In this document: positions 8,154-19,073 of the stretch, one piece after another
Layout of the letters: each line of letters starts with the position of its first letter
Position numbering within the stretch: the stretch's first letter is position 1
From: Brachybacterium huguangmaarense
GTDB lineage: Bacteria; Actinomycetota; Actinomycetes; Actinomycetales; Dermabacteraceae
Reading direction: 5' to 3'
DNA length: 64,000 nucleotides
Assembly: GCF_025725725.1 (NCBI RefSeq)
Contig: NZ_CP107020.1
Coordinates: forward strand, 1,674,001-1,738,000
The notes under the pieces: generated by a model
What the model was told of the DNA's origin: nothing
Databases searched by the model: none
The model's input: only the letters and a program-made list of their open reading frames with translations
Translations under genes and position numbers: made by a program

Positions 8154-8978
8154 ATGGCCAACTACACGGCTGCTGACATCAAGGAGATCCGGGAGTCCAC
8201 CGGCGCCGGCATGCTCGACGTCAAGAAGGCTCTCGACGAGGCGGACGGCGACAAGGCCAAGGCCGTCGAGCTGATCCGCGTCAAGGGCCTCAAGGGCATC
8301 GCCAAGCGCGAGGGCCGCAGCGCCTCCGAGGGCCTCATCGCCGTCGAGGTCCACGACGAGGACGGCAAGCAGGTCGGCACCCTCGTGGAGCTCAACTCCG
8401 AGACCGACTTCGTGGCCAAGAACGACAAGTTCGTCGCCCTGGGCGACGAGGCCGTCGCGGCCGCCGTCGCGAGCGGCGCCACCGAGCCCGAGCAGCTCGC
8501 CGACACCCCCTTCGGGGAGGCGCTCACCAACGCGGGCGCGACCATGGGCGAGAAGATCGTCGTGCGTCGCATCGGCCGCGTCGAGGGCGAGAAGGTCAGC
8601 TCCTACATGCACCGCACCAACAAGGACCTGCCGCCGCAGGTCGGCGTGCTCGTGGCCACCGACGCCAAGGGCGCCGAGGTCGCGCGCGACGTGGCGATGC
8701 ACATCGCAGCGTTCACCCCCAGGTACCTCTCCCGTGAGGACGTCCCCGCCGAGGTCGTCGCCGACGAGCGCCGCATCGCCGAGGAGACCGCGAAGAACGA
8801 GGGCAAGCCCGAGAAGGCGCTGCCCAGGATCGTCGAGGGCCGCCTCAACGGCTTCTTCAAGGAGAACGTGCTGCTGGACCAGGCGTACGCCAAGGACACC
8901 AAGAAGTCCGTGGGCTCCGTGCTCGACGAGGTCGGCGGCACGATCACCGGCTTCGTGCGGTTCCGCGTCGGCAACTGA
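8154..8978 (+). CDS. tsf: Translation elongation factor Ts
   Basis: 274 residues, the usual length for actinobacterial EF-Ts, the nucleotide-exchange factor that reloads EF-Tu with GTP. The N-terminal UBA-like domain is clear ('YTAADIKEIRESTGAGMLD', 'KKALDEADGD'), as is the conserved 'LNSETDFVAKNDKF' that contacts the EF-Tu nucleotide site. The dimerisation-type segments follow at about 100-274. 'caggaagaaggacac' is a strong ribosome-binding site ahead of ATG 8154. It lies between rpsB and pyrH as in most bacteria. Confidence 0.98.
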   Translation: MANYTAADIKEIRESTGAGMLDVKKALDEADGDKAKAVELIRVKGLKGIAKREGRSASEGLIAVEVHDEDGKQVGTLVELNSETDFVAKNDKFVALGDEAVAAAVASGATEPEQLADTPFGEALTNAGATMGEKIVVRRIGRVEGEKVSSYMHRTNKDLPPQVGVLVATDAKGAEVARDVAMHIAAFTPRYLSREDVPAEVVADERRIAEETAKNEGKPEKALPRIVEGRLNGFFKENVLLDQAYAKDTKKSVGSVLDEVGGTITGFVRFRVGN

Positions 8979-9015
8979 CGCCCCCGCGGAGTCCTGTGTG
9001 ACTCGTCCCTTCGAA

Positions 9016-9043
9016 CGGCCCTGCACCCTCGGGTGCAGGGCCG
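9016..9043 (+). terminator. Terminator hairpin after tsf
   Basis: Inverted repeat of 13 bases per arm (9016-9028 and 9031-9043), closing on a 4-nt CTCG loop once the innermost pair opens. It lies just upstream of the likely pyrH promoter and would separate the tsf and pyrH transcripts. Confidence 0.7.
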
Positions 9044-9049
9044 CTTCGG

Positions 9050-9055
9050 TATCAT
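9050..9055 (+). promoter_or_regulatory. Putative pyrH -10 box (TATCAT)
   Basis: TATCAT directly follows the tsf terminator and lies 34 nt before the pyrH start. No clear -35 element; the expected place is inside the hairpin. Confidence 0.4.
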
Positions 9056-9089
9056 CACCGCTGACCAGTCGACCCTCGGAAGGACCTCC

Positions 9090-9848
9090 ATGACCCCCGC
9101 GACCATGACCTCGCAGATCCCCGTCCTCCCGAAGAACGAGACGGGGCGGCGCGTGCTGCTGAAGCTGTCCGGCGAGGCCTTCGGCGGCGGCCAGGTCGGC
9201 GTCGACCCCGAGGTCGTCTCCCGGATCGCGGGCGAGATCGCCGAGGGCGTCGCCGCGGGCGTCGAGTGCGCGATCGTCGTGGGCGGCGGCAACTTCTTCC
9301 GCGGCGCCGAGCTGTCCCAGCGCGGCATGGACCGTCGCCGCGCCGACTACATGGGCATGCTCGGCACCGTCATGAACTGCCTCGCGCTCCAGGACTTCCT
9401 CGAGCAGAAGGGCGTGTCCACGCGCGTCCAGACCGCGATCTCGATGGGGCAGGTCGCCGAGCCGTACCTCCCGCTGCGCGCCGTGCGCCATCTCGAGAAG
9501 GGCCGCGTCGTAATCTTCGGCGCCGGCGCCGGCATGCCCTACTTCTCGACCGACACCGTCGCGGTGCAGCGGGCCCTCGAGATCGGCTGCCACGAGGTGC
9601 TCATGGCCAAGAACGGCGTCGACGGCGTCTACACCGCCGACCCCCGCACCGATCCCGACGCCACCAAGCTGGACCACATCACCTACAGCGAGGCCCTCGT
9701 GCAGGGGCTCAAGGTGGTCGACGCGACCGCTTTCAGCCTCTGCATGGACAACGCCCAGCCGATGATGGTGTTCGGGCTCGACACGCCCGGCTCCATCACC
9801 CGCGCGATGCGGGGCGACCGCATCGGCACCGCCGTCACCGGCGACTGA
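9090..9848 (+). CDS. pyrH: UMP kinase
   Basis: 252-residue bacterial UMP kinase of the amino-acid-kinase fold, which phosphorylates UMP to UDP with ATP in pyrimidine nucleotide synthesis. Visible motifs: '[13 protein letters not shown]' (phosphate-binding), '[11 protein letters not shown]', '[13 protein letters not shown]' and '[14 protein letters not shown]'. A 15-residue N-terminal extension precedes the core. ATG 9090 follows 'ggaaggacctcc'; an internal ATG at 9105 is a weaker choice. frr follows after 66 bases, so the two probably share a transcript. Confidence 0.97.
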   Translation: MTPATMTSQIPVLPKNETGRRVLLKLSGEAFGGGQVGVDPEVVSRIAGEIAEGVAAGVECAIVVGGGNFFRGAELSQRGMDRRRADYMGMLGTVMNCLALQDFLEQKGVSTRVQTAISMGQVAEPYLPLRAVRHLEKGRVVIFGAGAGMPYFSTDTVAVQRALEIGCHEVLMAKNGVDGVYTADPRTDPDATKLDHITYSEALVQGLKVVDATAFSLCMDNAQPMMVFGLDTPGSITRAMRGDRIGTAVTGD

Positions 9849-9914
9849 CCCCTCCGCGCACCGAGGCGCGGGACAATGAACCACAGCGAACCCCTGATCA
9901 GCGAGGAGCACCCC

Positions 9915-10481
9915 GTGAGCGACGACATCCCCGGCATCCTGAAGGACGCCGAGTCCAAGATGGCCAAGACGATCGACGTGACGAAGGAGGAGTTCTCCGC
10001 CATCCGCACCGGCCGCGCCAACGCCGCGATGTTCCAGGGGATCACGGTGGACTACTACGGCGCCCCGACGCCGCTCAACCAGCTCGCCTCCCTCCAGTTC
10101 CCCGAGGCGCGCACGATCATCGTCACCCCCTACGACAAGACCGCGACCTCCGCGATCGAGAGCGCCCTGCGCGACTCCGACCTCGGCGTGAACCCCACCA
10201 ACAACGGCGACAACCTGCGCCTCGTGCTGCCGGCCCTGACCGAGGAGCGGCGCAAGGAGTACGTCAAGCTCGCCAAGAACAAGGCCGAGGACGGCCGGAT
10301 CGCGGTCCGCGGCACGCGCGGCAACGCCAAGAAGTCGATCGAGAAGCTGGTCAAGGACAAGGAGATCGGCGAGGACGAGGGCACGCGCGCCGAGAAGGAC
10401 CTCGAGGCCCTGACCAAGAAGTACATCGAGCAGGTCGACGCCGCCCTCGCGGCCAAGGAGACCGAGCTGGCGACGGTCTGA
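9915..10481 (+). CDS. frr: Ribosome recycling factor
   Basis: 188 residues, close to the family's 185. RRF works with EF-G to split ribosomes after termination. The three-helix-bundle sequences are clear: 'AIRTGRANAAMFQGITVDYYG', 'YDKTATSAIESALRDSDLG', 'LTEERRKEYVKLAKNKAEDG', 'VRGTRGNAKKSIEKL'. GTG 9915 is chosen because it follows 'gcgaggagcacccc' and gives the normal N-terminus; the in-frame ATG at 9876 would add 13 non-conserved residues. cdsA starts 7 bases after its stop. Confidence 0.96.
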   Translation: MSDDIPGILKDAESKMAKTIDVTKEEFSAIRTGRANAAMFQGITVDYYGAPTPLNQLASLQFPEARTIIVTPYDKTATSAIESALRDSDLGVNPTNNGDNLRLVLPALTEERRKEYVKLAKNKAEDGRIAVRGTRGNAKKSIEKLVKDKEIGEDEGTRAEKDLEALTKKYIEQVDAALAAKETELATV

Positions 10482-10488
10482 CCCGCTC

Positions 10489-11451
10489 GTGACGGCACTG
10501 GGGGCCATCGAGCCCGGAGACCTCGCACCGTCCGCCACGACGCCCGCCGGCGCCGCGGCGCACGATCGCGCGCCCGGCGAGGGCGGCGAGGCACCGGCCT
10601 CCACCCCCCAGGCGCCCGTCCCGTCGGCGCCCGAGCCGAAGCGGCGGGGGCCCGGCCGCAACCTGCCGGCCGCGATCGGGGTGGGGGCCACGCTCCTCAC
10701 GGTGCTCGCGGTGTGCCTGTTCGTGGTGCCGCCCGCCTTCATCGCCCTCGCCGGGGTCGCCCTCGTGCTCGGCTCCTACGAGGCGGTGCGCGCGCTCGAC
10801 GCCGGCGGCCTGCGGGTGCCCATGGTGCCGGTCCTGGTCGGCGCGCTCGGCATGGTCGTCTCGACCGCCGTGTACGGCGCCGAGGGGCTCGTGGTCGCGG
10901 CCGCCGTCGCAGTGTGCGTGATCCTGCTGTGGCGGGTCGTGGAGTCCTCGGGCCTGCTCGCCGTGCGCGACGCGGCCGCGGGCGTCTTCACCCTGGCCTG
11001 GGTGCCGTTCCTCGGCTGCTTCGCCCTCCTCCTGCACGCCGAGGAGCACGGGTCGATGCTCGTCCTGCTCGCGCTCGTCGTGCCGATCGCCAACGACACG
11101 GGCGGCTACATCGCGGGGGTCCTGTTCGGCGCGCACCCGATGGCGCCCTCGATCAGCCCCAAGAAGAGCTGGGAGGGCTTCGTCGGCTCGCTCGTGATGG
11201 GCACCGCCGCGGCCGTCGTCATCCTCGCGTTCGGCCTGTCCGCCCCCTGGTGGATCGGCCTCGTGCTCGGCCCCGTGCTCGTGGTCATCTCGACGTGCGG
11301 GGACCTCGCCGAGTCCCTGCTCAAGCGCGACCTCGGGATCAAGGACATGGGCTCGCTCCTGCCCGGTCACGGCGGCGTGCTCGACCGCCTCGACTCGATC
11401 CTCCTGTCCGCCCCCGCCACCTTCCTCCTGCTGGAGCTGCTGCTGCCGTGA
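10489..11451 (+). CDS. cdsA: Phosphatidate cytidylyltransferase
   Basis: 320-residue membrane enzyme that makes CDP-diacylglycerol from CTP and phosphatidic acid, the entry point to phospholipids. About 8 membrane segments fill residues 60-320. The family signature near the C-terminus is intact: '[19 protein letters not shown]', then '[13 protein letters not shown]'. The first 55 residues are Ala/Pro/Glu-rich and cytoplasmic, a common actinobacterial extension. GTG 10489 lies 7 bases after frr; later starts are possible but none has a better ribosome-binding site. Its stop overlaps the rlmN start (GTGA). Confidence 0.95.
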   Translation: MTALGAIEPGDLAPSATTPAGAAAHDRAPGEGGEAPASTPQAPVPSAPEPKRRGPGRNLPAAIGVGATLLTVLAVCLFVVPPAFIALAGVALVLGSYEAVRALDAGGLRVPMVPVLVGALGMVVSTAVYGAEGLVVAAAVAVCVILLWRVVESSGLLAVRDAAAGVFTLAWVPFLGCFALLLHAEEHGSMLVLLALVVPIANDTGGYIAGVLFGAHPMAPSISPKKSWEGFVGSLVMGTAAAVVILAFGLSAPWWIGLVLGPVLVVISTCGDLAESLLKRDLGIKDMGSLLPGHGGVLDRLDSILLSAPATFLLLELLLP

Positions 11452-12779
11452 ACGACGCCCCCACGCCCGATCCCGCCGACGAGCGCCCCGCGCGCCCCGG
11501 CGCCGCCCGCCCGTCCGTCCGCACCGGGCTCGACCTCTCCCGCGAGGCGGTCCCCGACCAGCCCGTCGCCCTCGCGCCGGGCCAGCTGCAGCTGCGCCCG
11601 AGCCGCCGCGGCAAGCCCCCGGCCCACCTCGCCGACCTCGCGCTCCCCGAGCGGATCGAGGCCGTCACCGCCCGCGGCCTGCCCCGCTTCCGGGCGCGCC
11701 AGCTGTCCGTGCACTACTTCGAGCACGCGAGCGTGGACCCCCAGGCGATGACCGACCTGCCGCGCGAGGGCCGCGAGGAGCTCGTCTCCTTCTTCTTCCC
11801 GCCGCTGCTCGAGCTCGTCTCCCGTCAGAGCGCCGACCACGGCGCCACCCAGAAGCTGCTGTGGAGGCTGTTCGACGGCTCCCTCGTCGAGTCGGTCCTC
11901 ATGCGCTACCCGGGCCGCATCACGCTGTGCATCTCCTCGGAGGCCGGCTGCGGCATGAACTGCCCGTTCTGCGCGACCGGGCAGATGGGCCTGACCCGCA
12001 ACCTGTCGGCCGCCGAGATCCTCGAGCAGGTGCGCATCGCCAACGCCATGCTGCGCGACGGCTCGATGCCCGGCGGGCGCGAGGGCGACCCGCCGCGCGT
12101 CACCAACATCGTCTTCATGGGCATGGGGGAGCCGCTCGCGAACTACCGGGCCGTGGCCACCGCGTGCCGACGGCTGAACGCCCCCGCCCCCGAGGGCTTC
12201 GGGATGTCGGCGCGCAACATCACGGTCTCGACCGTGGGCCTGGCCCCCGCCGTCCGCAAGCTGATCGCCGAGGACATCCCCGTGACCCTCGCGGTGTCCC
12301 TGCACGCCCCCGACGACGCCCTGCGCAACGAGCTCGTGCCGATCAACACGCGCTACGACGTCGACGAGATCCTCTCGGCCGCCCACGAGTACTTCGAGGC
12401 CACCGGGCGGCGCGTGAGCATCGAGTACGCGCTCATCCGCGACATCAACGACCAGGCCCACCGGGCGGATCTGCTGGGCCGCAAGCTCGTCGACAAGGGC
12501 GGGCGGCACTGGGTGCACGTGAACCCCATCCCGCTCAACCCCGTCAAGGGCTCGAAGTGGACCGCCTCGGACCCGCACGTCGAGAAGGAGTTCGTCGAGA
12601 CCCTGCGCTCGCACGGGATCTCCACGACGATCCGCGACACTCGCGGCTCCGACATCGACGGCGCATGCGGCCAGCTCGCCGCCACGGTCCTCGAGTCCGA
12701 TGCGCACCGCGAGGACCGCGAGGCGCGGGTGGCCCGCGTCGAGGCCGTCGCCGGTCGCCCCGAGACCATCGGCGAGTGA
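11448..12779 (+). CDS. rlmN: 23S rRNA (adenine(2503)-C2)-methyltransferase RlmN
   Basis: 443-residue radical-SAM enzyme that methylates C2 of A2503 in 23S rRNA and A37 in some tRNAs. The cluster motif CxxxCxxC is in '[16 protein letters not shown]'. '[11 protein letters not shown]', '[13 protein letters not shown]', 'VSLHAPDD' and 'YALIRDIND' are family landmarks; the catalytic C-terminal Cys is in '[11 protein letters not shown]'. The first 70 residues are a variable extension. GTG start overlaps the cdsA stop. Last gene of the conserved pyrH-frr-cdsA-rlmN run; a hairpin follows. Confidence 0.96.
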   Translation: MNDAPTPDPADERPARPGAARPSVRTGLDLSREAVPDQPVALAPGQLQLRPSRRGKPPAHLADLALPERIEAVTARGLPRFRARQLSVHYFEHASVDPQAMTDLPREGREELVSFFFPPLLELVSRQSADHGATQKLLWRLFDGSLVESVLMRYPGRITLCISSEAGCGMNCPFCATGQMGLTRNLSAAEILEQVRIANAMLRDGSMPGGREGDPPRVTNIVFMGMGEPLANYRAVATACRRLNAPAPEGFGMSARNITVSTVGLAPAVRKLIAEDIPVTLAVSLHAPDDALRNELVPINTRYDVDEILSAAHEYFEATGRRVSIEYALIRDINDQAHRADLLGRKLVDKGGRHWVHVNPIPLNPVKGSKWTASDPHVEKEFVETLRSHGISTTIRDTRGSDIDGACGQLAATVLESDAHREDREARVARVEAVAGRPETIGE

Positions 12780-12818
12780 GACCGGTGAGCGAGACCGCTG
12801 ACGCGTGAGGCCCACCGG

Positions 12819-12852
12819 CGAGCGGGGCCAGCCCACGGCTGGGTCCCGCTCG
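12819..12852. terminator. Bidirectional hairpin between rlmN and the phospholipase D gene
   Basis: Eight outer base pairs (12819-12826 with 12845-12852) and six inner pairs (CCAGCC/GGCTGG) around a small interior bulge. It sits between convergent genes, where a shared terminator is expected. Confidence 0.5.
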
Positions 12853-12904
12853 CGGGGTGAGGGGCGTCGCGGTCCGAGGGTCCCCGTGCCGCAGGGCCCG
12901 CCGC

Positions 12905-14511
12905 TCAGAAGCGGTCGGTGCCGCGCAGCCGCAGCGGGCGCCCGTCGGGGTCGTCCGCGATCCGGTAGACGAGACTGCCCAGCAGGCGCTGCGCGCGGGG
13001 CACCGGCGTCATGCGGTAGGCGCGCAGACGGCCCGCGGGGCGGGGCCCGCGCCGGCCTCCTGCATGCCAGGCGTCGAGCCGCGCGGCGCTCGCCCGGAAC
13101 GCCTCGAAGGCGGAGACGGGGTCGAGCAGGTCCGCGTCGTCGCCCTCGGCACGGTCGAGGTGCTCGCGCGACAGCTCGAGGCGCACGTCCCGCGGCAGCC
13201 GGCGCGCCGGGTCCCCGTCGTCGCGCAGCACGCGCGGCTCCCGTTCGTCGGGGATCTCGTCGAGCACCGCGCACGTGAGCTCGCTGTCGTAGGTCCACGA
13301 GCGGCGGTTGACGTTGTCCGAGCCGATCGTCATCCACATGTCGTCGACGGTGCACACCTTGGAGTGCACGTACACGGGCGTGCCCTCCACGTTCTCGATC
13401 CCGTAGACCCCCACCCGGTCGCCGCCGGCCGCGTACAGCTCGCCGAGGGCCTCGTTGCGCGAGCCCTGGTAGCTCGCGTTGGCGATCAGGGTGTCGGCCG
13501 TCGTGTAGGTCGACAGCACGACGATCAGGCGCAGCTCGGGATGCCGCGCGAGGGCGCGCGCGAAGCAGCTCGTCACCTCGCCCGACCACACGTACTGGTC
13601 CTCGAGGTAGACGAGGCGCTCGCCGCGCGGGACCGCCTTGGCGTAGGCGCGGGCGATGCTGCGCTCCCCGGAGGGCGCGAAGGGTGAGCGCGGGAGCTTG
13701 GACGGGAAGGTGCGCAGCACCTGCACGTGATGGTCGCCGACGGGCTCGGGGTCCGGCAGCGGGGGCGGGAGCTCGCCGCCGTGCCCGTCGTCGCGGTGCA
13801 CGAGCGCCTCGACGCGCGAGACCGGGTCGAGGGCGAGCGGCGTCGGGTCCTCCCATCGTTCGCGGAAGGTGGCCTCGATGTCGCCGACCGCGGGCCCGCG
13901 CACCTCGATCATGAGGTCGTGCCAGGCGGGCGTGGGCCCCCACACGGCGCCCATGCTCACCGTCTGTGGGTCGCCGCGATGCGCGGCGTCGTCGCGCCGC
14001 GTGTGGCACATGTCGATGCCGCCGGCGAACGCGACGTCCCGATCCGGGCGCCCCGGATGCCGCAGCACCACGAACTTCTGGTGGTGGCTGCCCAGGGGCA
14101 GCACCCGCTGGTCCAGGAGCACCTCGCCGCCGGCGGCGCGGATCCCGTCGGCGAGCGAGCGGTTCTCCTCCTCGGAGTAGTGGATCCGGTCGAGGTGGGA
14201 GCGCCAGAACAGGCCCTTGACGACCACACCGCGCCGGGCGGCGTTCGCGAGCAGCTCGACGATCGTGAGCGGACCCTCGCCGACCCGTTCGTCGGGATCG
14301 CCCCGCCAGTCGGTGAACAGCAGCAGGTCGCCGGCCGTCATCTCCTCGACGAGCTCGCGCAGCCGCGCGAAGTAGGCGGCGCCGTGGACCAGGGGGCGAG
14401 GGGGCGGGTCGAGTTCCCGCTCGAGTAGGCGCGGCCCCCGCGGCGGTGCGACAGCCGGGTGAAGGAGTTCCCGCGCTCGGCGGTCGTGAGGAACCAGTCG
14501 TCGATGGCCAT
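12905..14511 (-). pseudogene. Phospholipase D/cardiolipin synthase-like protein, frameshifted by an 8-bp duplication
   Basis: The natural start is ATG 14511: 'MAIDDWFLTTAERGN' and 'RRGG...GNSTRPL' match the N-terminus of the actinobacterial PLD-like family. After about 40 codons the frame is lost; the continuation 'RPLVHGAAYFARL' lies in another frame and runs to 12905. The break coincides with a perfect 8-bp tandem duplication (agggggcg twice, 14391-14406 on plus). Removing one copy restores a single 532-residue frame; unrepaired, translation from 14511 stops at 14338 after 57 residues. The long downstream frame keeps both HKD motifs ('HHQKFVVLRH' and 'VHSKVCTVDD...GSDN'). It may be a fresh mutation, a phase-variable gene or a sequencing error. 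Confidence 0.82.
14391..14406. repeat. 8-bp perfect tandem duplication (agggggcg x2)
   Basis: Copies at 14391-14398 and 14399-14406. Deleting either copy rejoins the two frames of the phospholipase D-like gene exactly, so this unit is the cause of the frameshift. Confidence 0.9.
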
Positions 14512-14590
14512 GCCCCATTGAACCCCACCGCATCGGGCCCCGCCGCCGACGTCCCGGCCCCGTGAGGCGGACGAGGGCACGGCCGCCCGC

Positions 14591-14596
14591 TACAGT
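14591..14596 (+). promoter_or_regulatory. Putative -10 box (TACAGT) for the divIVA-like/dxr/rseP unit
   Basis: TACAGT lies 73 nt before the DivIVA-domain gene, in the divergent gap with the broken phospholipase D gene. No clear -35 element. Confidence 0.4.
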
Positions 14597-14669
14597 GAGG
14601 GCGGGCCGCGCGCACGGCAGCGTCGTGCCGCCGCGCCCTGGAGCTGATCCCGCCCGAGGAAGGACCACC

Positions 14670-15218
14670 GTGAGCACATCGTTCGAACGCGTCTCGCGCT
14701 TCGGCACCGGCTACGACGTGCGCGAGGTCGACGAGTTCCTCGCCCGCGCCCGCGAGGCCTACGAGGGCGGCGACGCGTCGTTCTCGTCCTCGGAGATCAC
14801 GGGCGCGAGCTTCGCGAGCGAGCGCGGCGGCTACTCGATGCGCGTCGTCGACGAGGCCCTCGACCGCCTCTCCGACGCCTTCGCGCTGCGGGAGCGCGAC
14901 GAAGCGATCGCCCGCGGCGGCGAGGAGGCCTGGATCCGCGACCTCACGGCTCGCGCGGAGACCCTCAAGGAACGCCTCGAGCGTCCCGCCGGGCAGCGTT
15001 TCGCGCCCGCCCCCGACGGCGAGGTCTCCTATGATCGCGCCGACGTCGACGCCCTGTGCGACGAGCTCATCGCCTACTTCACCGAGGGCCATCCGATGAG
15101 CGTCGACGACGTGCGGCGCTCCGCCTTCCGCCGCCGCAAGGGCGCCGACGGCTACTCCGAGGCCGTCGTCGACGTCTACCTCGACCACGTCGCGGACGTG
15201 ATGGCGTCCGTGCCGTGA
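14670..15218 (+). CDS. DivIVA-domain-containing protein
   Basis: 182 residues with three DivIVA-type motifs: 'FGTGYDVREVDEFLARA' near residue 12, 'GGYSMRVVDEALDRL' near 55 and 'GADGYSEAVVDVYLDHV' near 157. Such proteins bind curved or polar membrane and organise growth or division; this one is short and lacks a long coiled coil, so it is not the main Wag31/DivIVA. GTG 14670 follows 'gaggaaggaccacc'. Its stop overlaps the dxr start (GTGA), so it is translated with the isoprenoid gene. Function beyond membrane-curvature binding is not known. Confidence 0.85.
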   Translation: MSTSFERVSRFGTGYDVREVDEFLARAREAYEGGDASFSSSEITGASFASERGGYSMRVVDEALDRLSDAFALRERDEAIARGGEEAWIRDLTARAETLKERLERPAGQRFAPAPDGEVSYDRADVDALCDELIAYFTEGHPMSVDDVRRSAFRRRKGADGYSEAVVDVYLDHVADVMASVP

Positions 15219-16435
15219 CCGCCGCACCCGCGCCCCGCCCGGGGCGCCGGGTGGTCGTCCTCGGGTCCACCGGCTCGATCGGGACCCAGACCCTCGACGT
15301 CCTGCGGCGCTATCCCGAGGTCGGCCGCGTCGCCGGTCTCGCCGTGTCCGGCTCGCGTCCCGCGCTCGCCGCCCAGCAGGCCCTCGAGCACCGGGCGGAC
15401 GTGCTCGCCGTCGCCGACGAGCGCAGGGCCGAGGCCGTCGCGGCCGCCGTGCACGAGGCGGCCGCGGCCACCCGCGTCACCGCGCCGCGCCTCACGGCCG
15501 GCGAGGACGCCGTCGCCGAGCTCGCGGGCTCCCTCGGCGCGGACGACGTCGTGCTCAACGCGGTCACCGGCTCGATCGGGCTGCGGCCCACCCTCGCGGC
15601 GCTCGAGAGCGGGGCGCGGCTCGCGCTGGCCAACAAGGAGTCCCTCGTGGCCGGCGGCGCGCTCGTGACCCAGGCCGCCCGCCCCGGTCAGATCCTGCCC
15701 GTCGACTCCGAGCACACCGCGATCGCCCAGGCCCTCGCCGGGGTGCGCCACGACCAGATCGACCACCTCGTCGTGACCGCCTCGGGCGGTCCCTTCCGCG
15801 GACGCACGCGCGACCAGCTCGCCCATGTCACGCCCGAGCAGGCGCTCGCCCATCCCACCTGGCAGATGGGCCGTGTCATCACGACCAACTCGGCGACCCT
15901 CGTCAACAAGGCCCTCGAGGTGATCGAGGCGTGCTGGCTGTTCGACCTGCCCGAGGAGCGCGTCGAGGTGGTCGTGCACCCCCAGTCGATCGTGCACTCG
16001 ATGGCGACCCTCGTCGACGGCTCGACGATCGCCCAGGCGAGCCCCCCGGACATGCGCCATGCGATCGGCTGGGCGCTCGCCCATCCCGAGAAGCTGCCCG
16101 GGCTCGCGCGCCCCCTCGACTTCTCGCGTGCCCAGTCATGGACCTTCGAGCCCGTCGACGAGCAGACCTTCGGCGCGATCGCCCTGGCCCGGGCCGCGCA
16201 CCGGCGCGGCGACGGCGCGATGGCCGCCTACAACGCCGCCAACGAGGAGGCCGTCGAGGCGTTCTTCTCCGGCCGCCTGGACTTCCTCGGCATCCTCGAC
16301 GTGATCGCCGGCGTGCTCGCGGACCCCGCCCTCCCGACCGCCCGGCCCACGGGCGGGATCGAGGCCGTGCTCGCCGTCGAGGCGGCCGCGCGGCGTCTCG
16401 CCCACGGCCTCATCGACGCCCGGGACCGCGCGTGA
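15215..16435 (+). CDS. dxr: 1-deoxy-D-xylulose-5-phosphate reductoisomerase
   Basis: 406 residues; second step of the MEP pathway, making 2-C-methyl-D-erythritol 4-phosphate with NADPH and a divalent metal. The NADPH-binding motif is 'VLGSTGSIGTQTLDVL'. Active-site segments are 'NKESLVAGG', 'VDSEHTAIAQAL', 'TASGGPFRG', 'WQMGRVITTNSATLVNKALEVIEA' and 'PQSIVHSM'. The GTG start overlaps the upstream stop, and its own stop overlaps the next start (GTGA). ispG, another MEP gene, lies two genes further on. Confidence 0.97.
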   Translation: MTAAPAPRPGRRVVVLGSTGSIGTQTLDVLRRYPEVGRVAGLAVSGSRPALAAQQALEHRADVLAVADERRAEAVAAAVHEAAAATRVTAPRLTAGEDAVAELAGSLGADDVVLNAVTGSIGLRPTLAALESGARLALANKESLVAGGALVTQAARPGQILPVDSEHTAIAQALAGVRHDQIDHLVVTASGGPFRGRTRDQLAHVTPEQALAHPTWQMGRVITTNSATLVNKALEVIEACWLFDLPEERVEVVVHPQSIVHSMATLVDGSTIAQASPPDMRHAIGWALAHPEKLPGLARPLDFSRAQSWTFEPVDEQTFGAIALARAAHRRGDGAMAAYNAANEEAVEAFFSGRLDFLGILDVIAGVLADPALPTARPTGGIEAVLAVEAAARRLAHGLIDARDRA

Positions 16436-17769
16436 CCGTCGCCCTGTACGTGCTCGGCGTGGTCCTCGTGGCCCTCGGCATCGGCCTGTCGATCGCCCTG
16501 CACGAGATCGGCCACCTCGTCCCGGCCAAGGCCTTCGGGGTGCGCGTCACCCAGTACATGATCGGCTTCGGTCCCACGATCTGGTCGCGCCGCCGCGGCG
16601 AGACCGAGTACGGCGTCAAGGCGATCCCGCTCGGCGGCTACATCCGCATGATCGGCATGTACCCGCCGCACCGGGGCGACGCGCCCGGCACCATCCGCGA
16701 GGACTCCACGGGCCTGGTCCAGCAGATGGCGGCCGAGGCCAAGGAGTGGGAGGCCGCCCAGTACGACCCCGCCGAGCAGCACCGCACCTTCGTGGCCCTC
16801 TCGGTGCCCAAGAAGCTCGTGGTCATGCTCGGCGGCCCGGTCATGAACCTGCTCATCTCGGCGGTGCTGATGGCCGTGCTGCTGTGCGGCCTCGGCCTGC
16901 CCGCCGTCACCAACGAGGTCTCGAGCGTCTCGCGCTGCGTGCTGCCGGCCGACGCCCCCGCCGATGCGAGCTGCGAGGGCCGCCAGGAGGCGCCCGCGCT
17001 CGCCGCGGGCATCCGCCCCGACGACGTCATCGTCTCGATCGACGGGACGCCGACGCCCACGTGGGACGACGTGTCGACCGCGATCCGCGGCGCGGGCGAC
17101 CGCACCGTGCCGGTCGTCGTCGAGCGCGACGGCGAGCGCCTGACGCTGCACGCGACCCCCATCGTCGACGCCCGCCCCGTGTACGCCGCCGACGGCTCGG
17201 TCGAGCGGGCCCCCGACGGGTCCGTGCGGACCGAGCAGGTCGGCTTCCTCGGGGTCTCCGGCACCCGCGACCTGGTGCCCCGTCCGGTCACCGAGGTGCC
17301 CGGCGCGGTGTGGGACGCCTTCACGGCGACCGGCAGGATCGTCGTCACCCTGCCCGTGCGCATGGTCGACGTGACCCGTGCGGCGTTCGGCTCGGGGGAG
17401 CGGGACGCCGACGGCCCCATCGGGGTGGTGGGCGTCTCCCGGCTCGCGGGAGAGATCGTCTCGGCCGACCGCCCCGGCTTCGACCTCGAGGAGAAGCTCT
17501 TCACCCTCGTCTCGATGATGTCGAGCCTGAACATGGCCCTGTTCGTGTTCAACCTGATCCCGCTGCTCCCGCTCGACGGCGGGCACGTCGCCGGGGCGCT
17601 CCTCGAAGGCGTGCGCCGGACCTGGGCGCGCGTGCGGGGACGACCCGACCCGGGCCCCGTGGACATGTCCCGGATGCTGCCCGTGACCAACGTCGTGGCC
17701 CTCGTCTTCATCGCCATGACGGTGCTGCTCGTGTACGCCGACATCGTCCGGCCCATCACCCTGTTCTGA
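16432..17769 (+). CDS. Site-2 intramembrane protease, RseP/Rip1-like (M50 family)
   Basis: 445-residue membrane zinc metalloprotease. Catalytic HEIGH is at residues 24-28 in the first membrane helix; the second metal motif 'LPLDGGHVAGAL' is near residue 380. A single PDZ domain covers about 195-260 ('AAGIRPDDVIVSIDGTPTPTWDD'). Members cleave membrane-bound anti-sigma factors or cell-division proteins after a first cut by another protease (Rip1 in mycobacteria, RseP in E. coli). About four membrane helices. The dxr-rip-ispG order is the usual actinobacterial one. Native substrates cannot be read from the sequence. Confidence 0.94.
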   Translation: MTVALYVLGVVLVALGIGLSIALHEIGHLVPAKAFGVRVTQYMIGFGPTIWSRRRGETEYGVKAIPLGGYIRMIGMYPPHRGDAPGTIREDSTGLVQQMAAEAKEWEAAQYDPAEQHRTFVALSVPKKLVVMLGGPVMNLLISAVLMAVLLCGLGLPAVTNEVSSVSRCVLPADAPADASCEGRQEAPALAAGIRPDDVIVSIDGTPTPTWDDVSTAIRGAGDRTVPVVVERDGERLTLHATPIVDARPVYAADGSVERAPDGSVRTEQVGFLGVSGTRDLVPRPVTEVPGAVWDAFTATGRIVVTLPVRMVDVTRAAFGSGERDADGPIGVVGVSRLAGEIVSADRPGFDLEEKLFTLVSMMSSLNMALFVFNLIPLLPLDGGHVAGALLEGVRRTWARVRGRPDPGPVDMSRMLPVTNVVALVFIAMTVLLVYADIVRPITLF

Positions 17770-17908
17770 TCGGGCCGGGACCCCGCGCCCGGCCCGCGAC
17801 GACGTGCGCGTGGGGCCCGTCACGACGGCTGTGGAGGACGCGTGCAGGTGATGTCCCCAACCCCGTGCGCCGGCCCCGGAGGGGGCCGTGCGGTGGGATG
17901 ATGACGCG

Positions 17909-19066
<1,158 letters not shown>

Positions 19067-19073
19067 CCCCCGC

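Noticed and set aside
12905..14707. Phospholipase D gene read as one intact 600-residue frame from ATG 14707
   Set aside because: The first 100 residues of that frame are not family-like, whereas the other frame holds the conserved 'MAIDDWFLTTAERGN' start; the 8-bp duplication explains the switch.
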